Assembly: GCF_016862115.1 (NCBI RefSeq)
Contig: NZ_BOMI01000109.1
Coordinates: 1 to 61,493, forward strand
Direction: 5' to 3'
Origin: Paractinoplanes deccanensis
GTDB lineage: Bacteria > Actinomycetota > Actinomycetes > Mycobacteriales > Micromonosporaceae
Length of the DNA: 61,493 nucleotides
Part shown: positions 53,291-60,807 of the stretch, piece by piece
Layout: each line of letters starts with the position of its first letter
Position numbering within the stretch: position 1 is the stretch's first letter
Translations under genes and position numbers: made by a program
The notes under the pieces: model-generated
Told to the model about the DNA's origin: nothing
Databases searched by the model: none
Seen by the model: only the letters and a program-made list of their open reading frames with translations

Positions 53291-54169
53291 ATGCGCATCT
53301 TCGTCACCGGAGCGTCCGGCTGGACCGGCTCCGCCGTCCTCCCCGAGCTCTTCGCCGCCGGCCACCAGGTGGTCGGCCTCGCCCGCTCGGACGCCTCCGC
53401 CGCCGCGCTCACCGCCGTCGGCGCGGAGGTCGTCCGCGGCGACCTCGACGACCTCGCCGCGCTGCGCGCCGGGGCCGACGGCGCCGACGGCGTCATCCAC
53501 CTCGCCTTCAAGCACGACTTCTCGGTCTTCGAGCAGAACATCCTGGACGACCGGCGCGCCGTCGAGACGATGGGCGCCGTGCTCGAGGGCACCGGCAAGC
53601 CGCTGGTCATCGCGTCCGGCACGCCCGCCGTGCCGGGCAAGGTCGCGACCGAGCGCGACACCACCGCCCCGGGCTCACCCGTCGGCGGCCGCGCGGAGAC
53701 CGCGGCGATCGTCGTCGCCATGGCCGAGCGCGGGGTGCGCTCCGTGGTGGTCGGCCTGCCCCGCACTGTGCACGGGCCCGGCGACCAGGGCTTCGTCGCC
53801 ATGCTGGTGGCCGCGGCCCGCCGGTCCGGCGTCTCCGGCTTCGTCGGCGACGGGTCGCAGCGCTGGCCCGCCGTGCACCGGCTCGACGCGGCGAGCCTGT
53901 TCCGCCTGGCCGTGGAGAGCGCGCCGGCCGGCTCCACCCTGCACGCCGTGGGCGACGAGGGCGTGCGCACCGCCGACATCGCCGAGGTGATCGGGCGGCA
54001 CCTGGACCTCCCGGTGAAGTCCCGCCCGGCCGAGGAGTTCGGCTTCCTCGGCATGATCCTCTCCGGCGACCAGCCCGCCTCGAGCGCGATCACGCGGGAG
54101 CTGCTCGGCTGGCGCCCCACCCACCCGGGCCTCCTCGAGGACCTGGAGCAGGGCCACTATTTCGGCTGA
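53291..54169 (+). CDS. NAD(P)-dependent SDR/epimerase-like oxidoreductase
   Basis: A 292-residue extended-SDR protein: MRIFVTGASGWTGSAVLPELFAAGHQVVGLAR (TGxxGxxG), DLDDLAALRAGADGADGVIHLAFKHDF, VIASGTPAVPGK, RSVVVGLPRTVHGPGD, WPAVHRLDAASLFRLA. It matches the atypical SDR group (SDR_a5-like; VIHLAFKHD is typical), in which the usual Tyr/Lys catalytic pair is replaced and substrates are mostly unknown. ATG 53291 after CCAGGAGGTCC. Divergent from, and probably repressed by, the TetR at 52631. Confidence 0.92.
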   Translation: MRIFVTGASGWTGSAVLPELFAAGHQVVGLARSDASAAALTAVGAEVVRGDLDDLAALRAGADGADGVIHLAFKHDFSVFEQNILDDRRAVETMGAVLEGTGKPLVIASGTPAVPGKVATERDTTAPGSPVGGRAETAAIVVAMAERGVRSVVVGLPRTVHGPGDQGFVAMLVAAARRSGVSGFVGDGSQRWPAVHRLDAASLFRLAVESAPAGSTLHAVGDEGVRTADIAEVIGRHLDLPVKSRPAEEFGFLGMILSGDQPASSAITRELLGWRPTHPGLLEDLEQGHYFG

Positions 54170-54182
54170 GCTCCGGAGGCCT

Positions 54183-54923
54183 TCAACGAGGTGCTCGCGA
54201 CGATCGTGCGCTGACGGCGGGCCACTCCCCCAGCGGCCCGCGCAGCGACGTCGCGTGCACGGTGAGCAGCGGACGGCCGACCATGCCGAGCGCCTGCATC
54301 CGGCGGGCCATCGGGTGCTCTCCCAGGCGTACGGAATAGGGAGCGCGACCCAGGCGCACGCCGGACAGGCGCATCGGCACCCGGCCCCGCAGCAGCTTGC
54401 CCGCCTGCGCACCATGGTCCAGACAGGACCAAGCGGGCAGCGAGGAGCGCACGCCGAACGGCAGGCGCAGCCGCCCGTGTGTGATCGACGCCGAGAACAC
54501 CGGCGTGTCGCCGTCGCCGACCGTCACGTCGGTCTTGGTGGCGCCGAAACGCAGCGTGGCGGTCATCAGCCACTTCGGCAGCGCCCAGAAGTCCTGGCCC
54601 GCCTCCCGCGTGAAGGCACCGGTCACCGGCAGATCCAGCAGGTAGAGCCCCGGGCGGCGGCCGGGGCCGACGGCCAGCAGGCCCACACCGACCTCGTCGT
54701 ACGACTTGAGCGCCCACTCGCCGTAGTGCAGGCACATGAGCACACCGACGGCCCGGCCGAACACGCTCAGCGGCGCCAGCGGGACATCGGCGAGCAGGTC
54801 GCGCGCCGCGCGGACCGGGGAGGTGAACACCGCCGCGGTGATCCGCGCATCGGTGATGGTCACCGGCAGCGTGACCGTCTCACCCTGGAGGGACCACACG
54901 CCCGGACCGATCCGTTCCGCCAT
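54183..54923 (-). CDS. Acetoacetate decarboxylase-fold protein
   Basis: A 246-residue protein with the ADC-superfamily layout: TVTLPVTITDARITAAVFTSPVRAARDLL, FGRAVGVLMCLHYGEWALKSYDEVGVGLLAVGP, FTREAGQDFWALPKWLMTATLRF. The segment around SYDEVG and LPKWL corresponds to the ADC active-site region, with a lysine (K in LPKWL) near the catalytic position, although the classical ADC Lys-Lys pair is not clear. Relatives include aldolase-dehydratases of the same fold. Divergent from the transhydrogenase operon, with a 16-bp perfect palindrome between the starts; convergent with the SDR gene. Confidence 0.8.
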   Translation of the reverse strand: MAERIGPGVWSLQGETVTLPVTITDARITAAVFTSPVRAARDLLADVPLAPLSVFGRAVGVLMCLHYGEWALKSYDEVGVGLLAVGPGRRPGLYLLDLPVTGAFTREAGQDFWALPKWLMTATLRFGATKTDVTVGDGDTPVFSASITHGRLRLPFGVRSSLPAWSCLDHGAQAGKLLRGRVPMRLSGVRLGRAPYSVRLGEHPMARRMQALGMVGRPLLTVHATSLRGPLGEWPAVSARSSRAPR

Positions 54924-54976
54924 GCGGCCGACCTTACCGCCGCGCGGGTGGCCGAGCGCCCGCCCGAGGTGGTAGA

Positions 54977-54992
54977 GCATCGATATCGATGC
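54977..54992. promoter_or_regulatory. Perfect 16-bp palindrome upstream of pntA
   Basis: GCATCGATATCGATGC is a perfect 16-bp palindrome between the divergent ADC-fold (54923) and pntA (55005) genes. It ends one base before the GAGGGG ribosome-binding site of pntA. It is a strong candidate operator for an unlinked regulator; no local regulator gene is present. Confidence 0.55.
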
Positions 54993-55004
54993 GAGGGGAT
55001 GCCG

Positions 55005-56123
55005 ATGACGATCGTCGGAGTACTCAGCGAGGCACCGGGGCGTGAGCGCCGGGTGGCGCTCACCCCGGACGCCGCCGGGCGGCTGCGCGACCGCCGGGTG
55101 CGGGTGGTGGTCGAGGCCGGCGCCGGGGGCCGCGCCTGGTTCGGCGACGGCGACTACGAGGCCGCCGGCGCCGAGGTGGTCACCCGCGATCAGGTGTACG
55201 CCCGCAGCGACGTCCTGCTGTGCCTGCACCCGCCGGACGACGTGGCCGCGCTCCCGGAGGGCCGGGTGCTGATCGGGCTGCTCGACCCGCTGGGCGACCT
55301 GGGCCTGGCCGAGCGCCTCGCCGCGGCCCGGATCACCGCGATCAGCCTCGACCTGCTGCCGCGCACGCTCAGCCGCGCCCAGGCGATGGACGCGCTCACC
55401 TCGCAGGCGAACGTGGCCGGCTACAAGGCGGCGCTGCTCGCCGCGGAGGCGTACGGCGGGTTCTTCCCCATGCTCGTCACCGCGGCCGGCACGACCCGGC
55501 CGGCGCAGGTGCTCGTGCTCGGCGCCGGGGTCGCGGGGCTGCAGGCGATCGCCACGGCACGGCGGCTGGGGGCCCTGGTCACCGGCTACGACGTGCGGGA
55601 GGCCGCCTTGGCCGACATCGCCTCGCTCGGCGCGAGCGTGCTGCGGGCGCCGCACGCCGACCGGTCCGGCAGCGACGGCTACGCCCGGCCGCTGGCCGAG
55701 GACGAGGCGGGCGCGCAGCAGGCGGCGCTGCGGGCGGCGATCCCCCGCTTCGACGTGGTGATCACGACGGCCAAGGTTCCCGGGGCGCCCGCCCCGCTGC
55801 TCGTGCCGGCGGCGGCGCTCGCCGAGATGCGCCCCGGCTCCGTCGTGCTCGACCTGGCCGTGGGCAACGTCGAAGGGTCGCTGCCCGACACGCGCACGCT
55901 CACCGAGAACGGCGTGACCGTGATCGGCGCGCCGGACCTGGCCGCCACCGTGCCGGTCGCGGCCTCCACCGCGTACGCCCGAAACGCCGTCGCCCTGCTC
56001 ACCCACCTGATGCCCGACGGGGTGCTCACGCTCGACCCGGATGACGAGGTGCAGGCCGGGGTGCTGGTCTGCCACGACGGGCACATCGTCCACTCCCGGC
56101 TGCTGAAGGGGATCCGCTCATGA
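55005..56123 (+). CDS. pntA: NAD(P) transhydrogenase subunit alpha 1 (dI domain)
   Basis: A ~372-residue soluble NAD(H)-binding subunit of proton-translocating transhydrogenase (split alpha form). N-terminal GVLSEAPGRERRVALTPDAAGRL as in alanine dehydrogenase/PntAA, SQANVAGYKAALLAAEAYGGFFPMLVTAAGT, Rossmann VLVLGAGVAGLQAIATARRLGALVTGYDVR, then the mobile-loop region RPLAEDE and FDVVITTAKVPGAPAPLLV. ATG 55005 is used, with GAGGGG 6 bases upstream; ATG 54999 is in frame but overlaps that site. Overlaps the next gene by ATGA; first gene of the pnt operon, making NADPH at the expense of NADH and the proton gradient. Confidence 0.95.
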   Translation: MTIVGVLSEAPGRERRVALTPDAAGRLRDRRVRVVVEAGAGGRAWFGDGDYEAAGAEVVTRDQVYARSDVLLCLHPPDDVAALPEGRVLIGLLDPLGDLGLAERLAAARITAISLDLLPRTLSRAQAMDALTSQANVAGYKAALLAAEAYGGFFPMLVTAAGTTRPAQVLVLGAGVAGLQAIATARRLGALVTGYDVREAALADIASLGASVLRAPHADRSGSDGYARPLAEDEAGAQQAALRAAIPRFDVVITTAKVPGAPAPLLVPAAALAEMRPGSVVLDLAVGNVEGSLPDTRTLTENGVTVIGAPDLAATVPVAASTAYARNAVALLTHLMPDGVLTLDPDDEVQAGVLVCHDGHIVHSRLLKGIRS

Positions 56124-56404
56124 GCCCGCTGCTGCTCGCCGACCTGACCGTGTTCACCCTCGCCCTGCTGGTCGGCTTCGAGGTGATCAGCAAAGTACCG
56201 GCCACCCTGCACACCCCCCTGATGTCCGGCGCGAACGCCATCCACGGCGTCGTCATCGTCGGCGTCATGCTGCTCGCCGCCACGGCATCCACGACGGCCG
56301 GATACGCCCTGCTCGCCATCGCCGCCTTCTTCGCCGCGATGAACGTCGCCGGCGGCTACGTCGTCACCGACCGCATGCTCGCGATGTTCCGGAGCCGGTC
56401 ATGA
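56120..56404 (+). CDS. NAD(P) transhydrogenase subunit alpha 2 (membrane)
   Basis: A 94-residue hydrophobic protein with three transmembrane helices (LTVFTLALLVGFEVISKVPATLHTPLMSGANAIHGVVIVGVMLLA..., AGYALLAIAAFFAAMNVAGGYVVTDRML). The segments VPATLHTPLMSGANAIHG and NVxGGyxVTDRML are the PntA C-terminal signature, here as a separate polypeptide (PntAB). It forms part of the proton channel with the beta subunit. Overlaps 4 bp with both neighbours (ATGA at each junction), a tight translational unit. Confidence 0.96.
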   Translation: MSPLLLADLTVFTLALLVGFEVISKVPATLHTPLMSGANAIHGVVIVGVMLLAATASTTAGYALLAIAAFFAAMNVAGGYVVTDRMLAMFRSRS

Positions 56405-57786
56405 GCGCCTTCGACACCACCGTCCACCTGATCTACCTCGCCTGCGCGACGGCCTTCGTGGTGGGCCTGCACCTGATGAACGCCCCGGCGACCGCGCGGC
56501 GCGGCAACCAGGTCTCGGCGGCGGGCATGGCGGTCGCCATCCTCACCACGCTCGCGGTGCTGATCCACGACGGCGGGGTGGACGCGTACGCGGCCTGGGC
56601 TCTGGGAGCCGGCGCGGCGGGCGGCGCGGTGGCGGGCCTGGTCGCCGCGCGGGTCGTCCGGATGACCTCGATGCCCCAACTGGTGAGCCTGTTCAACGCG
56701 GTCGGCGGCGGGGCGGCGGCGCTGATCGCGCTCGGCGAGCGGCCGGCGTCCACCCAGGCCGAGGTCACCGGGGTGCTCGACGTGCTGATCGGCGCGGTCA
56801 CGTTCAGCGGATCGCTGATCGCCGCGGGCAAGCTCGCCGGCCGGGTGCCGGGCCGCCCGCTCGCCGTGCCGTTCGGCCGGGCGATCTCGGTGCTGCTCGC
56901 GGCCGCCGCGGCGGCGCTCGCCGTGGTCTACGTCGGCGCCGAGCCGTCGCCCTGGGCGCTCACCGGGATGGCCGTGGCGGCGCTCGCGGCCGGGGTGCTG
57001 CTCACCCTGCCGATCGGCGGCGCCGACATGCCGGTGGTCATCTCCCTGCTGAACGCGTGCACGGGCACCGCCGTGGCGATGGCCGGCTTCGTGCTGGAGA
57101 GCACGCCGCTGATCATCGCGGGCGCGCTCGTCGGCGCGGCCGGCGCGATCCTGACCAAGCTCATGGCCGACGCGATGAACCGGCCGATCGGCGCGATCAT
57201 CGCGGGCGGTTACGGCACCGGCGACGCGGTCGCGGTCGCGGTGGGCGCCACCCAGCAGGTACGGGAGGTGACCGTCGACGACGCGGCGATCCAGCTGGCG
57301 TACGCGGGCAAGGTCGTGATCGTTCCCGGGTACGGGCTCGCGGCCGCCCAGGCGCAGCACGAGGCAGTCGCGCTGGCGCAGGCCCTCACCGAGCGCGGCG
57401 TGGAGGTCAGCTACGCCATCCACCCGGTCGCCGGCCGCATGCCCGGGCACATGAACGTGCTGCTGGCCGAGGCGAACGCCCCGTACGAGCAGCTCCTGGA
57501 CCTCGAGGAGAGCAACCCCGGCTTCGCGCGCACCGACGTGGCGCTGGTGATCGGCGCCAACGACGTCACCAACCCGGCGGCGCGCCGCCCCGGCAACCCC
57601 GTCTCCGGCATGCCCATCCTCGACGTCGACAAGGCTCGCTCCGTCATCGTGATCAAGCGGTCGCTGGGACACGGCTACGCGGGCATCGACAACGAGCTCT
57701 ACACCGACCCGCGCACGGCGATGCTCTTCGCCGACGCCAAGGCCGGTCTGGCGGCGCTTCTCGCGGGCCTGCACGCCTACGCTTGA
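56401..57786 (+). CDS. pntB: NAD(P) transhydrogenase subunit beta
   Basis: A 461-residue subunit: about nine N-terminal transmembrane helices (VHLIYLACATAFVVGLHLM, GMAVAILTTLAVLI, ALGAGAAGGAVAGLVAARVV...) followed by the NADP(H)-binding dIII domain. That domain shows VVIVPGYGLAAAQAQHEAVALA, VSYAIHPVAGRMPGHMNVLLAEANAPYEQLLDLEE, VALVIGANDVTNPAARR, GMPILDVDKARSVIVIKRSLGHGYAGIDNELY. All are textbook PntB. Third gene of the pnt operon. Confidence 0.97.
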   Translation: MSAFDTTVHLIYLACATAFVVGLHLMNAPATARRGNQVSAAGMAVAILTTLAVLIHDGGVDAYAAWALGAGAAGGAVAGLVAARVVRMTSMPQLVSLFNAVGGGAAALIALGERPASTQAEVTGVLDVLIGAVTFSGSLIAAGKLAGRVPGRPLAVPFGRAISVLLAAAAAALAVVYVGAEPSPWALTGMAVAALAAGVLLTLPIGGADMPVVISLLNACTGTAVAMAGFVLESTPLIIAGALVGAAGAILTKLMADAMNRPIGAIIAGGYGTGDAVAVAVGATQQVREVTVDDAAIQLAYAGKVVIVPGYGLAAAQAQHEAVALAQALTERGVEVSYAIHPVAGRMPGHMNVLLAEANAPYEQLLDLEESNPGFARTDVALVIGANDVTNPAARRPGNPVSGMPILDVDKARSVIVIKRSLGHGYAGIDNELYTDPRTAMLFADAKAGLAALLAGLHAYA

Positions 57787-57858
57787 CACCACAGCCTCCA
57801 CTTGCGACGCTCGGTAGCGGTCCGATCACCATAGGCAGCGATCTCTGGAGCGGCCGAC

Positions 57859-59046
57859 GTGCAGAGTCCGCAGATCACCCGCCTGCTCGCCGACCCGTCG
57901 CCGCACGCCGTGGCCTCGTTCTGGGACCGGGTCACCGCCACCGGCACCCCACTGATCGAGCCGTGCCGCGACGGCACCCGCCTGGTGACCTTCCTGTGGC
58001 GGGGCACGGCCCGGTCCACCCGCGCGCGGTGGGGCGTGGACATCCCGCTCGACCGGATTCCCGGCACCGACCTGTGGTGGGCCACCCGGACCCTGCCGGC
58101 CGACCTGCGCACCCTCTACTGCCTGACGCACGACGGGGCCGAGGAGCTACCCCGCGACGCGTACGGGCGGGGGCCCACCCACCTCGACGCGGCCAACCCG
58201 CGCCGGCTCCACTTCCCCGCCGACCCCGCCGACCCGGACGACCACGACTGCTGGGCCTCGGTGCTCGACCTGCCCGACGCCCCACCCGAGCCGTGGATCA
58301 CCCCGCGCCCCGGCGTCGCCGCCGGCACGATCATGGAGACGGCGCTGGCCGGCGGCCCGCTCGGCGGCACCCGCGACATCGCGATCTACCGGCCGGCCGG
58401 GATGGCGTTCGACGACCTGCCGATCCTGGTCGCCTTCGACGGCTTCCTGGCCCGCCACGTCCTGCGGGTGCCGACCACCCTCGACAACCTCATCGCGTAC
58501 GGCCGGATCCCGCCCCTCGCCGCCATCTTCGTGAGCAGCCGCGAAGCGTCGCGCGACGCCGACCTGAGCCCCACCCCGGCGATGCACGACTTCGTCACCG
58601 GCCGCCTCCTGCCGTGGGCGCAAGAGCACCTGGGCGCCGGCAGCCAGCCCGGCGGCAACATCATCGCCGGGGTCTCCCGGGGTGGCCTGGCCGCCGCGCA
58701 CATCGGCCTGCTGGCCCCGTCCCACTTCGGCGCGGTGATCGCCCAGTCCGGCAGCTTCTGGTGGCCCAGCCCGCAGGAGGGCGAGCCCGGCTGGCTGATC
58801 CGCGAGGTGACCCGGCGCCCGCGCGCCGACGTCCGCTTCTTCCTCGACGTGGGCACCGCCGAGACGATGCCCGGCCCCGGCGGCGCCCCCGACCAGGTCT
58901 CCGTCAACCGAGCGATGCGCGACGCGCTGCGCGCCCGCGGCTACCCGGTCTCCTACCTCGAATACACCGGCGGCCACGACTACATCAATTGGCGCCGCAC
59001 CTTCGCCGACGCCCTGATAGCCGTCTCCCGAGTCGGCACCGCCTGA
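57859..59046 (+). CDS. Enterochelin esterase-like alpha/beta hydrolase
   Basis: A 395-residue cytoplasmic hydrolase. Residues ~1-150 match the N-terminal domain of ferric enterobactin esterases (VASFWDRVTATGTPLIEPC..., VTFLWRGTARSTRARWGVDIPLDRIPGTDLWW). The catalytic domain follows with DIAIYRPAGM, ILVAFDGF, PLAAIFVSSREASRDADLSPTPAMHDFV, nucleophile in NIIAGVSRGGLAAAHIGL (GVSRGG), and C-terminal His in YTGGHDYINW. It may hydrolyse imported ferri-siderophores or other trilactone esters. GTG 57859 after GGAGCGGCC. The NIS siderophore operon is ~35 kb away, so the link is only thematic. Confidence 0.9.
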   Translation: MQSPQITRLLADPSPHAVASFWDRVTATGTPLIEPCRDGTRLVTFLWRGTARSTRARWGVDIPLDRIPGTDLWWATRTLPADLRTLYCLTHDGAEELPRDAYGRGPTHLDAANPRRLHFPADPADPDDHDCWASVLDLPDAPPEPWITPRPGVAAGTIMETALAGGPLGGTRDIAIYRPAGMAFDDLPILVAFDGFLARHVLRVPTTLDNLIAYGRIPPLAAIFVSSREASRDADLSPTPAMHDFVTGRLLPWAQEHLGAGSQPGGNIIAGVSRGGLAAAHIGLLAPSHFGAVIAQSGSFWWPSPQEGEPGWLIREVTRRPRADVRFFLDVGTAETMPGPGGAPDQVSVNRAMRDALRARGYPVSYLEYTGGHDYINWRRTFADALIAVSRVGTA

Positions 59047-59217
59047 TCCTCGCTCCCGGTGCCCTGCCTCACGCCTCGCCTGCTCGCCCCGCCTGCTCGC
59101 CCCGCACCCTTGGGTCCGCGCGCACAGCCCTCCCTGCCCCGCCGTCACCATCAACTGGCGCCGGAATCGCCCGAATTCTCGGAAATCACCCGTTCGCGCG
59201 CGCTGAGGATGGAACCC

Positions 59218-59244
59218 TAAACGCAGGCATCCGAGCGCCGATCA
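59218..59244 (+). promoter_or_regulatory. FliA (sigma-28) promoter
   Basis: TAAA (59218-59221), exactly 15 bases, then GCCGATCA (59237-59244). The flagellar sigma consensus is TAAA-N15-GCCGATAA, so this has only one mismatch in 12. It lies 70 bp upstream of the ATG of the chemoreceptor-PilZ gene at 59314 on the same strand, exactly where a class-3 flagellar/chemotaxis promoter is expected. Confidence 0.88.
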
Positions 59245-59313
59245 ACAGCGGCGTTGCCGTCTCGAGATCGGAGCGCCCGTGATGCAGTTTTCCCTCCCGC
59301 CGGGGCGAACCGC

Positions 59314-60573
59314 ATGACCGCAGTCTGGGTGATCCTCCTCCTCGCGGCCGCGGCCGTCGCCTACCTCGTGGGCTGCCGCCGTCAGAAGCGACGCGACTTC
59401 CGCACGGTCACGTCCGCCCTCGGCGAGCTGCTGGACTCGGCCGCCACTCCCCTGCCGGTGCAGCCTTCCTCGCCCGGGCTCCCGTACGCCGAGCTCTCCT
59501 CCGGCCGCCCCTACGGCAACGCGTCGTTCACCGACCAGCTCGCGGCGCTCGGCGCCCTGTTCGAGACCGGCCGGGCCGAGCTGGAGCGGATGCGCGCCGA
59601 GCGCGAGACGCAGCTGCGCGAGACCGAGCAGGAGCAGCGCCGCGTCAACCACCGGCTGCGCCGCCGCGCCAAGGAGGCCATCGACGACACCGGCACCGTC
59701 ATCACCGAGCGCCTGCGCGACGTCGTCTCCCAGGTCGGCGCCGCCCGCGAGGCGGCCACCGCCACCCACCACCGGGTCTCGGTCACCACCGAGGCGGCCG
59801 CGCTGATGGTCCGCCGCGCCCGCAGCGCCGACGAGTCCGCCACCGCCCTCAACGAGAGCCTGCGCCAGGTCGCCGGCATCGCCGGCGTCATCTCCGAGAT
59901 CGCCTCGCAGACCCGCATGCTCGCCCTCAACGCCACCATCGAGGCCGCCCGGGCGGGCGCCGCCGGCAAGGGCTTCGCCGTCGTGGCCGACGAGGTGAAA
60001 AGCCTCGCCGACACCACAGCACAGTCAACCGAACAGATCACGGCGACCATCGCCGCCCTGGAGTCCGACATCGCCCAGATGGGCGGCACCCTGTCCGCGA
60101 TCGTCCACGACGTCGCCGACATCGAGTCGGCGATGGGCAGCCTGAGCGGCATCGCCGACGACCAGCACGAGATCGTCGAACGCCTGAACACCACCGTCGA
60201 CGCCACCATGGCCAGCATCCAGGACCTCTCCGAGGTCGCCGAACGCCTGGAACGCCGCCGCCACGACCGCGTGGCCACCACCGGCCCGATCACCGTGCGC
60301 GCCGGCAAACGCCCCGACATCGCCGGCACCCTCATCGACCTGAGCACCGAGGGCATCGGCTGCCTGCTGCCCGCGAACGCCGCCGTCTCGGTCGGTGACC
60401 GGGTGGCCGCCACCATGCAGCTCCCGACGGGCCCCTGCTCGGTCAGCGCCCAGGTGGTACGCAAGGCCGCCCGCCCCGACGGCGTCGAGGTCGGCATGCA
60501 GCTCACCGAGGTCTCCCCGGACGCCCAGTCCCGCCTGGCCGCCCAGATCAACCAGGCCTTCGACACGCCCTGA
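59314..60573 (+). CDS. Chemoreceptor-type protein with C-terminal PilZ domain
   Basis: A 419-residue protein: one N-terminal transmembrane anchor (~2-21, AVWVILLLAAAAVAYLVG), a charged coiled coil (~80-125) and an MCP signalling hairpin with tip IASQTRMLALNATIEAARAGAAGKGFAVVADEVKSLA (usual QTNLLALNAT, here QTRMLALNAT). A C-terminal PilZ domain follows (~325-415): RRRHDRVATTGPITV (RxxxR) and TLIDLSTEGIGCLLP (DxSxxG), the c-di-GMP-binding motifs. No extracytoplasmic sensor domain. It could couple c-di-GMP levels to the chemotaxis array or flagellar motor. ATG 59314 after GGGGCGAA; transcribed from the FliA promoter at 59218. Confidence 0.93.
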   Translation: MTAVWVILLLAAAAVAYLVGCRRQKRRDFRTVTSALGELLDSAATPLPVQPSSPGLPYAELSSGRPYGNASFTDQLAALGALFETGRAELERMRAERETQLRETEQEQRRVNHRLRRRAKEAIDDTGTVITERLRDVVSQVGAAREAATATHHRVSVTTEAAALMVRRARSADESATALNESLRQVAGIAGVISEIASQTRMLALNATIEAARAGAAGKGFAVVADEVKSLADTTAQSTEQITATIAALESDIAQMGGTLSAIVHDVADIESAMGSLSGIADDQHEIVERLNTTVDATMASIQDLSEVAERLERRRHDRVATTGPITVRAGKRPDIAGTLIDLSTEGIGCLLPANAAVSVGDRVAATMQLPTGPCSVSAQVVRKAARPDGVEVGMQLTEVSPDAQSRLAAQINQAFDTP

Positions 60574-60638
60574 CCGCCACCCGGCCCACCCGCCCAGGCA
60601 AGCCACGCCGGCGGCGATCCGCAGGACAACGAGAGCCG

Positions 60639-60666
60639 GGCGCGCCAGATGGCTGCCCAGCGCGCC
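60639..60666. terminator. Hairpin after the chemoreceptor-PilZ gene
   Basis: GGCGCGC (60639-60645) and GCGCGCC (60660-60666) form a 7-bp GC stem with a 14-base loop, 66 bp after the stop. No U-tract follows; weak terminator candidate. Confidence 0.3.
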
Positions 60667-60807
60667 ACACCGCACGTTTGACTGTGTCAGCCCGCCGCAT
60701 GACGCCGGCACCAGGACGTGCGTGGAAGTCGCAGGGCGCCTTTGCCGTGCTTACGGCTGTGTCATGTGTCTGGTTGAGTGCGTTGGGCGGGTGGCTGATC
60801 GTGCTGG

